A DNA stretch of 39,638 nucleotides from Deltaproteobacteria bacterium YD0425bin50. GTDB taxonomy: Bacteria; Desulfobacterota; Desulfobacteria; Desulfobacterales; YD0425bin50. This document shows positions 9,015-17,250 of the stretch, piece by piece. Numbering within the stretch: the first letter of the stretch is position 1; each line of letters begins with the position of its first letter. The notes under the pieces were generated by a model. It was not told the DNA's origin, did not search any database, and saw nothing but the letters and a program-made list of their open reading frames with translations. The position numbers and the translations under genes are program-made. The stretch lies in NCBI GenBank assembly GCA_002753105.1, contig PDZT01000011.1, positions 1 to 39,638 of the forward strand. The letters are read 5' to 3'.

Positions 9015-9407
9015 ATGAATCCTGTTATTTTGATTGCAGATCGAAATCCACATGTACGTGAATTTCTCAAAAGAGAGATTATGGTAGATGGATACCAAAT
9101 CTGTTTGGCCAAAAATTGTCGTGAAGTACTTAAAGCTGTATCCCATGAAAAACCAATCCGTTTAATCATTATTGATCCTGATATTCCGGGAGCAGATGAT
9201 TTTTTGATACTTAAAATGGTAAAAAATCGAATACCAGAACTTCCAATTATCATCCATTCCCATTTTACAGAATATGAAACCTATGTTAAAGGGTTACATC
9301 GAATGGTTTTTGTTGAAAAAAAAGGAAACAGTATTGAAGATCTAAAAACTGTTATTCATCAGATGTTACAACCTCCTATTGAAAGCATAGGTTTTTATCA
9401 CCAGTGA
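9015..9407 (+). CDS. single-domain receiver protein with atypical acidic pocket
   Basis: This 130-residue protein is one CheY-like receiver domain with phospho-acceptor Asp54 (IIIDPDIPG) and no output domain. The usual double-acid pair near the N-terminus (normally DD or DE) is reduced to Asp9-Arg10 within IADRNPHV, so metal binding and phosphorylation may be weakened. The usual switch Thr/Ser is probably the Ser in IIIHSHF, and a Lys occurs in FVEKKG. It lies behind a sigma54 promoter and overlaps the following methyltransferase gene by 4 bp (GTGA), so the two products are made together. It may pass a signal from the upstream kinase or act as a phosphorylation-independent adaptor. Confidence 0.85.
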   Translation: MNPVILIADRNPHVREFLKREIMVDGYQICLAKNCREVLKAVSHEKPIRLIIIDPDIPGADDFLILKMVKNRIPELPIIIHSHFTEYETYVKGLHRMVFVEKKGNSIEDLKTVIHQMLQPPIESIGFYHQ

Positions 9408-10177
9408 ACACCCAAAAAAAATGGCAACAACTCGCACCTGAATATATCATTGCTTTAAGCAAAAAAGACAAAGGGGATTATCTACGTTACAAGTTACTTA
9501 CGCCAAAACTCTTGCGTATTCTTGGAAATATTTCCAATCTTAACATTTTGGATATTGGGTGTGGGGATGGATATCTATCGAGGAAATTAGCTAAAAAAGG
9601 TGCTCATATTTATGCATTTGATTGGATAACGTCGTTTATTACATATGCAACAACCCAAGAACAAAACAAAAAGTTAACCACACAGTATTGTGTTGCAGAT
9701 GCGTTGCAATGTTTTCCGTATATCGATAGTTTTTTTGATATTGCTATAGCAAATATGGTGCTTAAAGATATGCCGATCATTGATAAAACAATTGCCGAGG
9801 CATATCGTGTGCTTAAGCATCAGGGAAAATTCATCGTCAGTATTCTGCATCCTTGCTTTTACATGAATGTGTCTCAATGGAAAGCAAGAAAATCATTAAG
9901 TCCTACCCATTCAACCTTGTCTTTTGATATGGTTGCGCCCTATATTTCTCCTTGCTCATTTTCAAAAACCGTGTCAGGAAGTAAAGAAGAAATTCAGCAT
10001 TTCCATCGTCCTATATCGGATTATATTAACGTGTTTTGTAAACATGGCTTCTTGATTTCTGGAATGTGGGAATTGTGCCTAAAAAAAGATATGTCGGTTT
10101 CTCAGAATTATTTTTATGCCACACGCATACCTCCGTTTCTCATTCTTCAGGGTATTAAAATCGGAAAATCTTCTTGA
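9404..10177 (+). CDS. class I SAM-dependent methyltransferase
   Basis: A Rossmann-fold methyltransferase of 257 residues. The SAM-binding loop is at about 48-56 (LDIGCGDGY), an acidic residue closes strand 2 (AFDW), and the motif IV region reads FDIAIANMVLKDMPIIDKTIAEAYRVLKHQGKFIVSILHP, as in Methyltransf_11 proteins. The final third has no recognised extra domain. The substrate is unknown; small-molecule targets are typical for this family. The start is GTG, overlapping the stop codon of the receiver gene, and no separate promoter is visible. Pairing with a receiver under sigma54 control is unusual and suggests a regulated modification step. Confidence 0.88.
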   Translation: MNTQKKWQQLAPEYIIALSKKDKGDYLRYKLLTPKLLRILGNISNLNILDIGCGDGYLSRKLAKKGAHIYAFDWITSFITYATTQEQNKKLTTQYCVADALQCFPYIDSFFDIAIANMVLKDMPIIDKTIAEAYRVLKHQGKFIVSILHPCFYMNVSQWKARKSLSPTHSTLSFDMVAPYISPCSFSKTVSGSKEEIQHFHRPISDYINVFCKHGFLISGMWELCLKKDMSVSQNYFYATRIPPFLILQGIKIGKSS

Positions 10178-10216
10178 TCCATGAATGATTAAATACTATG
10201 GAGGTCATTATCTATA

Positions 10217-10236
10217 GATTTTCGATTTTCGATTTG
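10217..10236 (-). repeat. short tandem 7-mer (GAAAATC, read on minus strand)
   Basis: GATTTTC occurs twice in tandem, followed by a partial third copy. The same 7-mer, as GAAAATC, is repeated three times inside the U32-family gene at 17620-17640. Confidence 0.5.
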
Positions 10237-10253
10237 TAACTTTCAACAAAATA

Positions 10254-10358
10254 TATAGTTTTTCAGAAAAGAATTTTGGCAAGGCAGCAGGGAGGAAGGT
10301 GTATACCTAATACATCGACGACCGATAACGCAGCAAAAAACTTTTCTGGAAAGCTATA
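10254..10358 (+). repeat. diverged member of the TA-flanked inverted-repeat family, copy 3
   Basis: This 105 bp element has the ends TATAGTTTTTCAGAAAAG and CTTTTCTGGAAAGCTATA and is flanked by TA. Its core CGACCGATAACGC is identical to copies 1 and 2, but most other positions differ. A central GTATACCTAATAC-like stem occupies the place of the inner hairpin of the other copies. It lies directly upstream of the chemosensory operon. Confidence 0.75.
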
Positions 10359-10390
10359 GTCTTTTTACTTTCTTTGATTTAAGGTTGTGC

Positions 10391-13300
10391 ATGGGATTTG
10401 AAAATGATCAGAACATCATCACTGATTTCATTGTTGAAACCAATGAACATTTAGATGATGTTGAAAAAACATTACTGCTCATGGAACAAACCATAGATAC
10501 CTCTGTTGAGGATGTTCCTGAAAACATAGCAGAAATTTTTCGTTTTATTCACTCCATTAAAGGCGCTGCCGGTTTTCTCAAATTTGAAAAAATTGAGAAG
10601 GTTTCACATCGAATGGAAGCGCTGTTTGATTTGATGCGTAATGGCAGGATTAGCCCTAGTCATGAAAATTTAGATGTCTTATTAACAGGCCTTGATAAAT
10701 TAAAACTCATGATGGAGGATGTTCATCGCAGTAATGAAGTCGATGTAGAAACTGTATTAGAGCAGTTAAACGGATTGATCAATACAGATTCCCACCCCAT
10801 AACTAAACCGGATATAATTCATCATGATAGTGCTGCTGAACCTAAAAAAACGATTATTCCTCAAGAAGATGCCTCCTTTCCTTTCATAAAAGATGATTAT
10901 TTTAAACTTGATGATGTATTGATTCAAAGTATTCCCTTTGAACATGATCATCTATATCTCATAAAATATAATACGCTCGAATTGGGTAAACGGAAACTGG
11001 ATATTTTATCCTTGATAAATACCATAATCACTACTGGCGCCATTGTTGACTATAATTTCGTGACAGAGGGTTTAGATAGTCTGTTTTGCATAGTGTACTC
11101 AACCATATTAGACAGTGATTTCATCCCCGACCTGTGTAAGATTGATAAAACGAATTTTATAGAACTGAATAAGGACAAATTAACTCAATATAAAGATAAA
11201 GAACAGCCGCTTCAGGATGAATCAAAAGCCAAACACAACGAGCAGCAACCCAAAGAAGAAAAGCAAACCATACATGTACATGTTGAAAAAGAACCTTATG
11301 AAGTTGTTGAACCTAAATCTATAGAACCAGTGCAAAAACAGGAAAAATTTTCAACGCCCGTTTCTCATGGATCACCAGAAAAATCAGAAACGATACGGAT
11401 TAAAGTTGACCTGATTGATCGTTTGTTGGCTTTGGCTGGAGAACTGGTTCTTGTTAGGAATCAGCAAAATCTTACTCTGGATACCCATGATGACGATGAT
11501 TCAGATTATGCTAGAATGACCCGAATGCTAGATAAGGTGACGACTGAACTTCAGGAAACGGTGATGCTGACCCGTATGCAGCCTATAGGGAATTTGTTTT
11601 CAAAACTGCCGCGTATCGTGCGAGATGTATCTAAAAAACTCAATAAAAAGATTGAAATTCATGAATTGGGCGGGGAAGTCGAAATGGACAAGAAAATTTT
11701 GGAATCACTGACCGACCCGCTGATTCATATTATCCGAAATTCCTGCGATCATGGCATTGAGCTTCCTGAAGAACGCATTATGCTGGATAAACCAGAAACC
11801 GGACAAATTATTGTTCAGGCTTTCCATGAAGCCGGGCAAATTCACATCAGAGTCATAGATGATGGCAAAGGAATTGATGTGAATAGGGTGAAACAGAAAG
11901 CCATTGAAAAAGATTTAAAAACTGAGGCTGAACTGGAGCAGATGACAATTAAAGATACTCTTTCGCTGATTCTGCTTCCCGGATTTTCTACGGCTGAAAA
12001 AATAACTGAAGTGTCTGGCCGTGGCGTTGGAATGGATGTAGTAAAAAGTTCAATCGAGCAGTTTGGAGGCGTTGTAGATATTGATTCGGTTTGGGGCCAA
12101 AGCACCACGATATATATTCGCCTGCCGCTGACACTCGCAATTATTCCGTGTTTAATCGTTCATTCAAAAAATAATGTATTTGCGATTCCACAGGTCAATG
12201 TTTCAGAAATTGTCCGGCTGTATAAAGATGAAGATGAATATGTTATTGAAAAAGTCGGAAATCAGGAAGTGTATCGCTTTCGAGATCAGCTTTTACCAAT
12301 TGTTCGGTTAAATGAACTGTTGATGTACCCGGAACCTTTTACAGAAAAGGTGAAAGATGAAATTATCAAAAAATTCGAAACAGATCATTTGAAAGCAAGG
12401 AATCCTGATGATCATGCAGATACCATGTTTACATTTATCGTTGTCAAAATGGCGGGACACTCTTTCGGACTTGTTGTGGATCAGGTCATTGGCATGGAAG
12501 AAATTGTTGTCAAACCGATGCATTCAAAATTAAAAACACTTGGCATTTATTCTGGAGCTACATTGATGGGAGATGGGCAGGTTGCTCTTATTCTGGATAT
12601 TGAAGGCATTGCCAAGCACGTTGGAATTCACTATTCCAGTATATTAGAAGACGTTCAGGCAGAGGCGGAAAAAAGGTATCGGTTTGAAGATATTCAACAA
12701 ATCATGTTGTTTAAAAGCGGAGAACATGAAACATTTGCGGTGCCATTAACATTAATTGATCGGATTGAACGATTTGAGGTTTCAAACATCAATAAAATCG
12801 GCAATAAAGACATGATCTCAATAAATGACGTACCAACGCTTGTGCTTCGATTAGATCAAGTGCTTGATGTTTCCCCAGTTAAACATAATAGTGAGATGAT
12901 GTTATTACTGCCGAAATTTATTAAAAAACCAGTGGGGATTTTAATGTCCGAAGTTGTAGATACGTGTGAAATATCCCATGAAGTCAATTTTGATACATAC
13001 TCGGAAGATGGTTTATTAGGCACATCCATTGTCAACAACCAGATCACCTTGTTTGTTGATATTTTCCGCATCGTAGAAAAGGCTCAGCCTGATTGGTTCT
13101 TAACAAGACAAACCAAGGATGTATCTTTTAAGGATGCTCGGCTGCTGGTTCTTGAAGATTCTGCTTTTTTCAGGCAACTCATTACTAAATACCTTGAATC
13201 TGATGGCTATAGAGTGGATGTAGCCAAAGACGGTTCTGAAGGGTTGAAACTGTTTAAGAAAAATTCTTATCATTTGATTATTTCTGACATTGAAATGCCT

Positions 13301-13516
13301 GTCATGAATGGATGGAAGTTTATTGAACATGTAAGAACAATGGATAAAAATATTCCTGCATTGGCGCTGACATCTTTATATTCAGAAAAAGACAGAACCA
13401 AATCTCTTGAAGCTGGGTTTAATAGTTTTTATAGAAAAATTGATCGGGAAGACCTCCTGAAAGGAGTTTATTTGACTCTAATGAAATCAAAACAAACGGA
13501 GTTAACCTTATCTTGA
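10391..13516 (+). CDS. cheA: hybrid chemotaxis-type histidine kinase CheA (Hpt-HATPase-CheW-CheW-receiver)
   Basis: A signalling kinase of a chemosensory array. Domains in order are: an Hpt domain with phospho-His54 (IHSIKGAAGFL); a variable 140-330 region with a possible P2-like fold and an acidic/Lys-rich linker; the dimerisation helix pair (IRIKVDLIDRLLALAGELV); an HATPase with HIIRNSCDHGIE, DDGKGID and GRGVGMDVV; a CheW-like domain; a second, more divergent CheW-like domain (about 755-905); and a C-terminal receiver with Asp966. The ATG at 10391 is preferred because AAGG precedes it at good spacing; the TTG six bases earlier has none. The attached receiver may act as a phosphate sink or replace a separate CheY. 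cheW overlaps its stop codon by 4 bp. Confidence 0.95.
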   Translation: MGFENDQNIITDFIVETNEHLDDVEKTLLLMEQTIDTSVEDVPENIAEIFRFIHSIKGAAGFLKFEKIEKVSHRMEALFDLMRNGRISPSHENLDVLLTGLDKLKLMMEDVHRSNEVDVETVLEQLNGLINTDSHPITKPDIIHHDSAAEPKKTIIPQEDASFPFIKDDYFKLDDVLIQSIPFEHDHLYLIKYNTLELGKRKLDILSLINTIITTGAIVDYNFVTEGLDSLFCIVYSTILDSDFIPDLCKIDKTNFIELNKDKLTQYKDKEQPLQDESKAKHNEQQPKEEKQTIHVHVEKEPYEVVEPKSIEPVQKQEKFSTPVSHGSPEKSETIRIKVDLIDRLLALAGELVLVRNQQNLTLDTHDDDDSDYARMTRMLDKVTTELQETVMLTRMQPIGNLFSKLPRIVRDVSKKLNKKIEIHELGGEVEMDKKILESLTDPLIHIIRNSCDHGIELPEERIMLDKPETGQIIVQAFHEAGQIHIRVIDDGKGIDVNRVKQKAIEKDLKTEAELEQMTIKDTLSLILLPGFSTAEKITEVSGRGVGMDVVKSSIEQFGGVVDIDSVWGQSTTIYIRLPLTLAIIPCLIVHSKNNVFAIPQVNVSEIVRLYKDEDEYVIEKVGNQEVYRFRDQLLPIVRLNELLMYPEPFTEKVKDEIIKKFETDHLKARNPDDHADTMFTFIVVKMAGHSFGLVVDQVIGMEEIVVKPMHSKLKTLGIYSGATLMGDGQVALILDIEGIAKHVGIHYSSILEDVQAEAEKRYRFEDIQQIMLFKSGEHETFAVPLTLIDRIERFEVSNINKIGNKDMISINDVPTLVLRLDQVLDVSPVKHNSEMMLLLPKFIKKPVGILMSEVVDTCEISHEVNFDTYSEDGLLGTSIVNNQITLFVDIFRIVEKAQPDWFLTRQTKDVSFKDARLLVLEDSAFFRQLITKYLESDGYRVDVAKDGSEGLKLFKKNSYHLIISDIEMPVMNGWKFIEHVRTMDKNIPALALTSLYSEKDRTKSLEAGFNSFYRKIDREDLLKGVYLTLMKSKQTELTLS

Positions 13517-14004
13517 CAGATCCCTCTGGAAAAAAAGAAATCGTTTTGGAGCAATACTGCACGTTCTGGATAGCAGAACGTCTGTTTGGGGTAAATATTA
13601 AGGATGTGAATGAAATTACAGAAGAATTTAAAATTACCCCAATTTATCATGCGCCGAAGGAAATTCTTGGCTATGTGAACATCAGGGGACAAATCTATCT
13701 TGTTATTGATACAAGAGTTGTATTAAGGTTTGACCAAAAATCACCGGATGAAAAAAGCCGGATTATTCTTTTTAAGCAATCTGTAGGAGAATATTTCGGT
13801 ATCATGGTTGACTGCATAGATGGTGTTGTAAATATTAATGAAAGAGACATTGAAAATAGGCGAAAGCGGGATACGGGGTCTCCTGATGGTAATGAAAAAA
13901 GAGTATCAATAAAAAATTTAGAAAAAGGGGTTTGCCGCATGGAAAATTTTCTTATGGTGGCATTAAACGCAGGCAGTTTTTTAGGTTCAATTAAACTCAA
14001 TTAA
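13513..14004 (+). CDS. cheW: CheW coupling protein
   Basis: A 163-residue single CheW domain that should bridge chemoreceptors and CheA. It opens with the typical pattern CTFWIAERLFGVNIKDVNEI, continues with the receptor-binding loop YHAPKEILGYVNIRGQIYLVIDTR, and has FGIMVDCIDGVVNI in the second subdomain. The start is TTG, overlapping the TGA stop of cheA as TTGA, which implies translational coupling. A GGAG about 10 bases upstream can serve as ribosome-binding site. Length is typical for CheW. It is followed 20 bp later by the binding-protein gene. Confidence 0.93.
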   Translation: MTDPSGKKEIVLEQYCTFWIAERLFGVNIKDVNEITEEFKITPIYHAPKEILGYVNIRGQIYLVIDTRVVLRFDQKSPDEKSRIILFKQSVGEYFGIMVDCIDGVVNINERDIENRRKRDTGSPDGNEKRVSIKNLEKGVCRMENFLMVALNAGSFLGSIKLN

Positions 14005-14024
14005 CTAACACAGGAGGATGTTTT

Positions 14025-14816
14025 ATGAAAAAAACACTAAGTTTTATTGGGATGATTTTATTACTGACATGTAATTTGGGAATTGCAGAAGAAATTACAA
14101 TTGTAGGAACAGGAAGCGGTATGTCGTTGCTTAAATCTTTAGGAGAAGCATTTACGGCAAAAAATCCTGATGTTCGTATTATTGTACCAGATAGTATCGG
14201 CTCTGGAGGCGGAATTAAAGCAGTGGGTAATGATGAAAATGTTCTTGGAAGAGTAGGCAGGATGATTAAAGAAAAAGAAAAAAGTTTGGGATTAACCTAT
14301 TTACCCATTTTTAAGATGCCCATTGTGTTTTTTGTAAATAAAAAAGTGGGCATTAAAGACCTTTCTACTGAACAAATATGCGGCATGTATAGTGGAAAAA
14401 TTGAAAAATGGAGCGATGTAGGTGGCCCAACAGGTAATAAAATCAGACTGATCAGAAGAGAAGACGGGGACAGTTCGCTTCAGGTGTTACAAGATTCTTT
14501 TCCGGGGTTTAAAGCAATTACCATATCAGAAAAATCCAAAACAACCTATAAAGACCCTGAAACACTTGAAGCTGCTCAGAATATTGATGATACCATTGCT
14601 TTTGGAACCAATATTGAAGCCAAACAATACAATGTAGATATTATTTCGATAAATGGTAAAAAGGCTTCAGATGAGGATTATCCTTATTTAGGCGAGTTGG
14701 CATTGGTATTCAAAGAAAAAAATAAAACCGGAAATATTCAAAAATTTATTGAGTTTTGCACCTCAACAGACGCGCATGAAGTCATTAAAAAGGGAGGCGG
14801 ACTTCCTTTGAAGTAA
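14025..14816 (+). CDS. periplasmic PstS-like substrate-binding protein
   Basis: A 263-residue secreted protein with a clear signal peptide (residues 1-20, likely cleaved after GIA) and an AGGAGG ribosome-binding site. It belongs to the phosphate-binding-protein-like fold (PBP_like/PstS relatives), shown by TIVGTGSGMSLLKSLGEAF, the glycine-rich SIGSGGGIKAV anion-binding turn and the hallmark LSTEQICGMYSGKIEKWSDVGG. No ABC permease or ATPase gene is nearby. It lies between cheW and a chemoreceptor gene, which suggests it delivers a ligand (phosphate or another oxyanion) to the receptor rather than to a transporter. The ligand is inferred from the family only. Confidence 0.88.
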   Translation: MKKTLSFIGMILLLTCNLGIAEEITIVGTGSGMSLLKSLGEAFTAKNPDVRIIVPDSIGSGGGIKAVGNDENVLGRVGRMIKEKEKSLGLTYLPIFKMPIVFFVNKKVGIKDLSTEQICGMYSGKIEKWSDVGGPTGNKIRLIRREDGDSSLQVLQDSFPGFKAITISEKSKTTYKDPETLEAAQNIDDTIAFGTNIEAKQYNVDIISINGKKASDEDYPYLGELALVFKEKNKTGNIQKFIEFCTSTDAHEVIKKGGGLPLK

Positions 14817-14825
14817 TTGAGAAAC

Positions 14826-14852
14826 AATGAGCAGCTCAACTGGCTGCTCATT
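14826..14852 (+). terminator. intergenic hairpin, weak terminator or attenuator
   Basis: AATGAGCAGC (14826-14835) pairs perfectly with GCTGCTCATT (14843-14852) around a 7-base loop. Only a short T run follows. It starts 9 bases after the binding-protein stop codon and may lower expression of the downstream receptor or stabilise the upstream mRNA. Confidence 0.45.
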
Positions 14853-14916
14853 TCAGCCACTTATTTATAATTCGGGTAGTCTTTTACAGCTCATCTTTTA
14901 CAATTATGGAGGCACT

Positions 14917-17106
14917 ATGCCAAAAAAATTTAGAAGCATAAAATACAAAATACTTCTAAATTTTGTATTTGCTGTTACAGTATTATATATAGCAACTACT
15001 GTAATCCTAAATATAAAATTATCAGCACGCATAACAGAACAATCGAACAATTTAACGGATGACTTAAAAGAACGAAAAATCAAAGACCTTTTGGGGTATA
15101 ACAAACTGATTGAATCACGTATTGATCAGATTAAGTCTGACGTTCGTAATGCAGTTAAGAATCTTGCTGATGGAGACGGTGTATTTCAAAATATTAAGTC
15201 ACAACAACTCACGCATCTTGAAAAAAGGCTTGAAAATAGCTGCAAGCTTGCCTACATGGATTTTTGTATCATATATGACTTCAAAGGAAATTTACAATCG
15301 TCATACCCCAAAGATGTTGATCCTTTTTACTCTTTAAACCTGTTTAAACGATTGAATTGCACAGACATTTTAACGAAAGTGACGAGTGGTTCAATTCCTC
15401 AAGAATCGGCTGCATTTGATGTCGTGTTAAAACTGGATTCTGATTTTTTAAATGCTGTTCATTTAACATCGAAAGATATTTTATTAAAAGGCTGCATTGC
15501 GGTATTATCAACTCATATGATTATGGATGATTTTGGAGAGCCTTATGCTTTTTCTATTATGGCAAAAATTTTAAACAAATATAATGATCCGCTGAAGGAT
15601 ATCCACCTTAAAACGGGTATCCAAAATATTATTTACTTAGATACTGTTCCGATTGCCTATGGCGGATTTAACATCAAAGAAGATATAAAGCCATTGATGA
15701 TGTTAAGTGAGCATTTACCAGAAGTGTATGCCAAAAAATTCTGTTCCCATGTAGTCAACTTAAATAATCAGAATTATCTCAGTGTATATACGAACTTAAA
15801 TGATTTTAAAGGCGAATCAATCGGTGCAATTTTTACGGGTATGCCTGAAGAACACATTTTAAAAATTCAACAAAGCATGATTGAGTATGGAAATAAAACC
15901 AAAGCTGAAATTTTTTGGTGGCTGATGCTATTATGTTTTATTTCAGTGATCTGTTTTATTTTTATTGGCTCTGTTATAGCGACAAAAGTGACTAATCCAA
16001 TTAACGAGGTCGTCAAAATATCCGGACTTGTTGCTAATGGCGACATTTCCAAAAGACTTGAAATTACGAGTGATGATGAAATTGCTGAAATGTCAAAAGC
16101 ATTAAATCATACATTTCATGATCTGTCTGGTATGTTGAGCAGGGTAAAAGATATCGCTCAAGTACTTGTCAATTCATCAGATGAACTTTCTACAGTATCA
16201 GCACAACTTACGACAACTTCGAGTGAGATGTCCATTCAGTCTGAAAATGTTGCAAATTCCACTAAAGAAATGGCAGAAACAATTAGCACGGTTGCGACCT
16301 TTGCTGAAAAAATAAATTCAACAACCGCTAGTGTTTCCATTACAGCCGACGAGATGGCAGTAAATATGAATTCTGTGGCAAGTTCAATTGAAGAAATGTC
16401 AGTAGCCATTCAGAATATTGGTCAGAATTCCTATGAGGGCTTTAAAATTTCTTCTGATGCGATGGATTTGGCGAAATCTGCCAATGAAGTTATGTTAACC
16501 CTTGGTAAAGTCGCGAAAGAAATCGGAAAAGTAACAGAATTGATTAAACGCATTGCAGATAAAACAGACCTGTTAGCCTTAAATGCAACGATTGAAGCGG
16601 CATCTGCAGGTGAGGCGGGTAAAGGTTTTGCTGTGGTTGCCAATGAAATTAAACAACTGGCAAGCAAATCCGCTAAGGAAGCGGACAACATTGCAGAAAG
16701 AATCAAAGGCGTTCAGGTTAATGCAGATAATGCGATTAATGTCTTTAGTAACGTGGCTGCTATCATTTCAAAACTCAATGAATCTGCAGAATTTATTAAC
16801 AAAGCAGTTGCAGAACAAACCAATTCAGTAAACGATGTTTCAAAAAATATTCAGGAAACCAATACAGGTGTTGTTGATATTGCAAAATCCGTAACAGAAG
16901 TAGCGAATGGTATCAATGACGTTTCAAAAAATATCGTAAAAACTGCAGAAGTAACCAATATTGTGTCAGAAAATATTCAGGGTGTTAAGCTATCTGCTGC
17001 AGAAACCAACAGCGGTGCTGAACAGGTGAATATATATGCACGGGAATTGGCAAAAATTGCAGTAGAACTTCAAACCATGTTGAAAAAATTTACGTTAGCG
17101 AGTTAA
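14917..17106 (+). CDS. methyl-accepting chemotaxis protein (transmembrane chemoreceptor)
   Basis: A 729-residue receptor: cytoplasmic tip, TM1 at about 12-31, a periplasmic sensor of roughly 295 residues (the size of a double-Cache domain), TM2 at about 332-355, HAMP, then a long coiled-coil signalling domain. The conserved CheA/CheW-binding hairpin reads DKTDLLALNATIEAASAGEAGKGFAVVANEIKQLA around residues 548-582. The ATG at 14917 follows GGAGG by 5 bases. An earlier in-frame ATG at 14827 starts inside the hairpin and is rejected. There is no C-terminal pentapeptide tether, and no cheR or cheB is seen nearby. Its partner is probably the binding protein encoded just upstream. Confidence 0.94.
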   Translation: MPKKFRSIKYKILLNFVFAVTVLYIATTVILNIKLSARITEQSNNLTDDLKERKIKDLLGYNKLIESRIDQIKSDVRNAVKNLADGDGVFQNIKSQQLTHLEKRLENSCKLAYMDFCIIYDFKGNLQSSYPKDVDPFYSLNLFKRLNCTDILTKVTSGSIPQESAAFDVVLKLDSDFLNAVHLTSKDILLKGCIAVLSTHMIMDDFGEPYAFSIMAKILNKYNDPLKDIHLKTGIQNIIYLDTVPIAYGGFNIKEDIKPLMMLSEHLPEVYAKKFCSHVVNLNNQNYLSVYTNLNDFKGESIGAIFTGMPEEHILKIQQSMIEYGNKTKAEIFWWLMLLCFISVICFIFIGSVIATKVTNPINEVVKISGLVANGDISKRLEITSDDEIAEMSKALNHTFHDLSGMLSRVKDIAQVLVNSSDELSTVSAQLTTTSSEMSIQSENVANSTKEMAETISTVATFAEKINSTTASVSITADEMAVNMNSVASSIEEMSVAIQNIGQNSYEGFKISSDAMDLAKSANEVMLTLGKVAKEIGKVTELIKRIADKTDLLALNATIEAASAGEAGKGFAVVANEIKQLASKSAKEADNIAERIKGVQVNADNAINVFSNVAAIISKLNESAEFINKAVAEQTNSVNDVSKNIQETNTGVVDIAKSVTEVANGINDVSKNIVKTAEVTNIVSENIQGVKLSAAETNSGAEQVNIYARELAKIAVELQTMLKKFTLAS

Positions 17107-17250
17107 CCCATTTTACAATCACATTCGACTCACCCAAAAACGCATAGTCTAAAAAAAATACCAGAACTCCTTGCACCTGCCGGTTCAATAGCCGGCTTTC
17201 TTGCTGGACTTAAAGCTGGTGCTGATGCCTTTTATCTTGGAATCGGCCAG

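Noticed and set aside
8873-9253. Minus-strand frame of 126 codons
   Set aside because: It is a shadow of the receiver gene on the plus strand and covers the sigma54 promoter.
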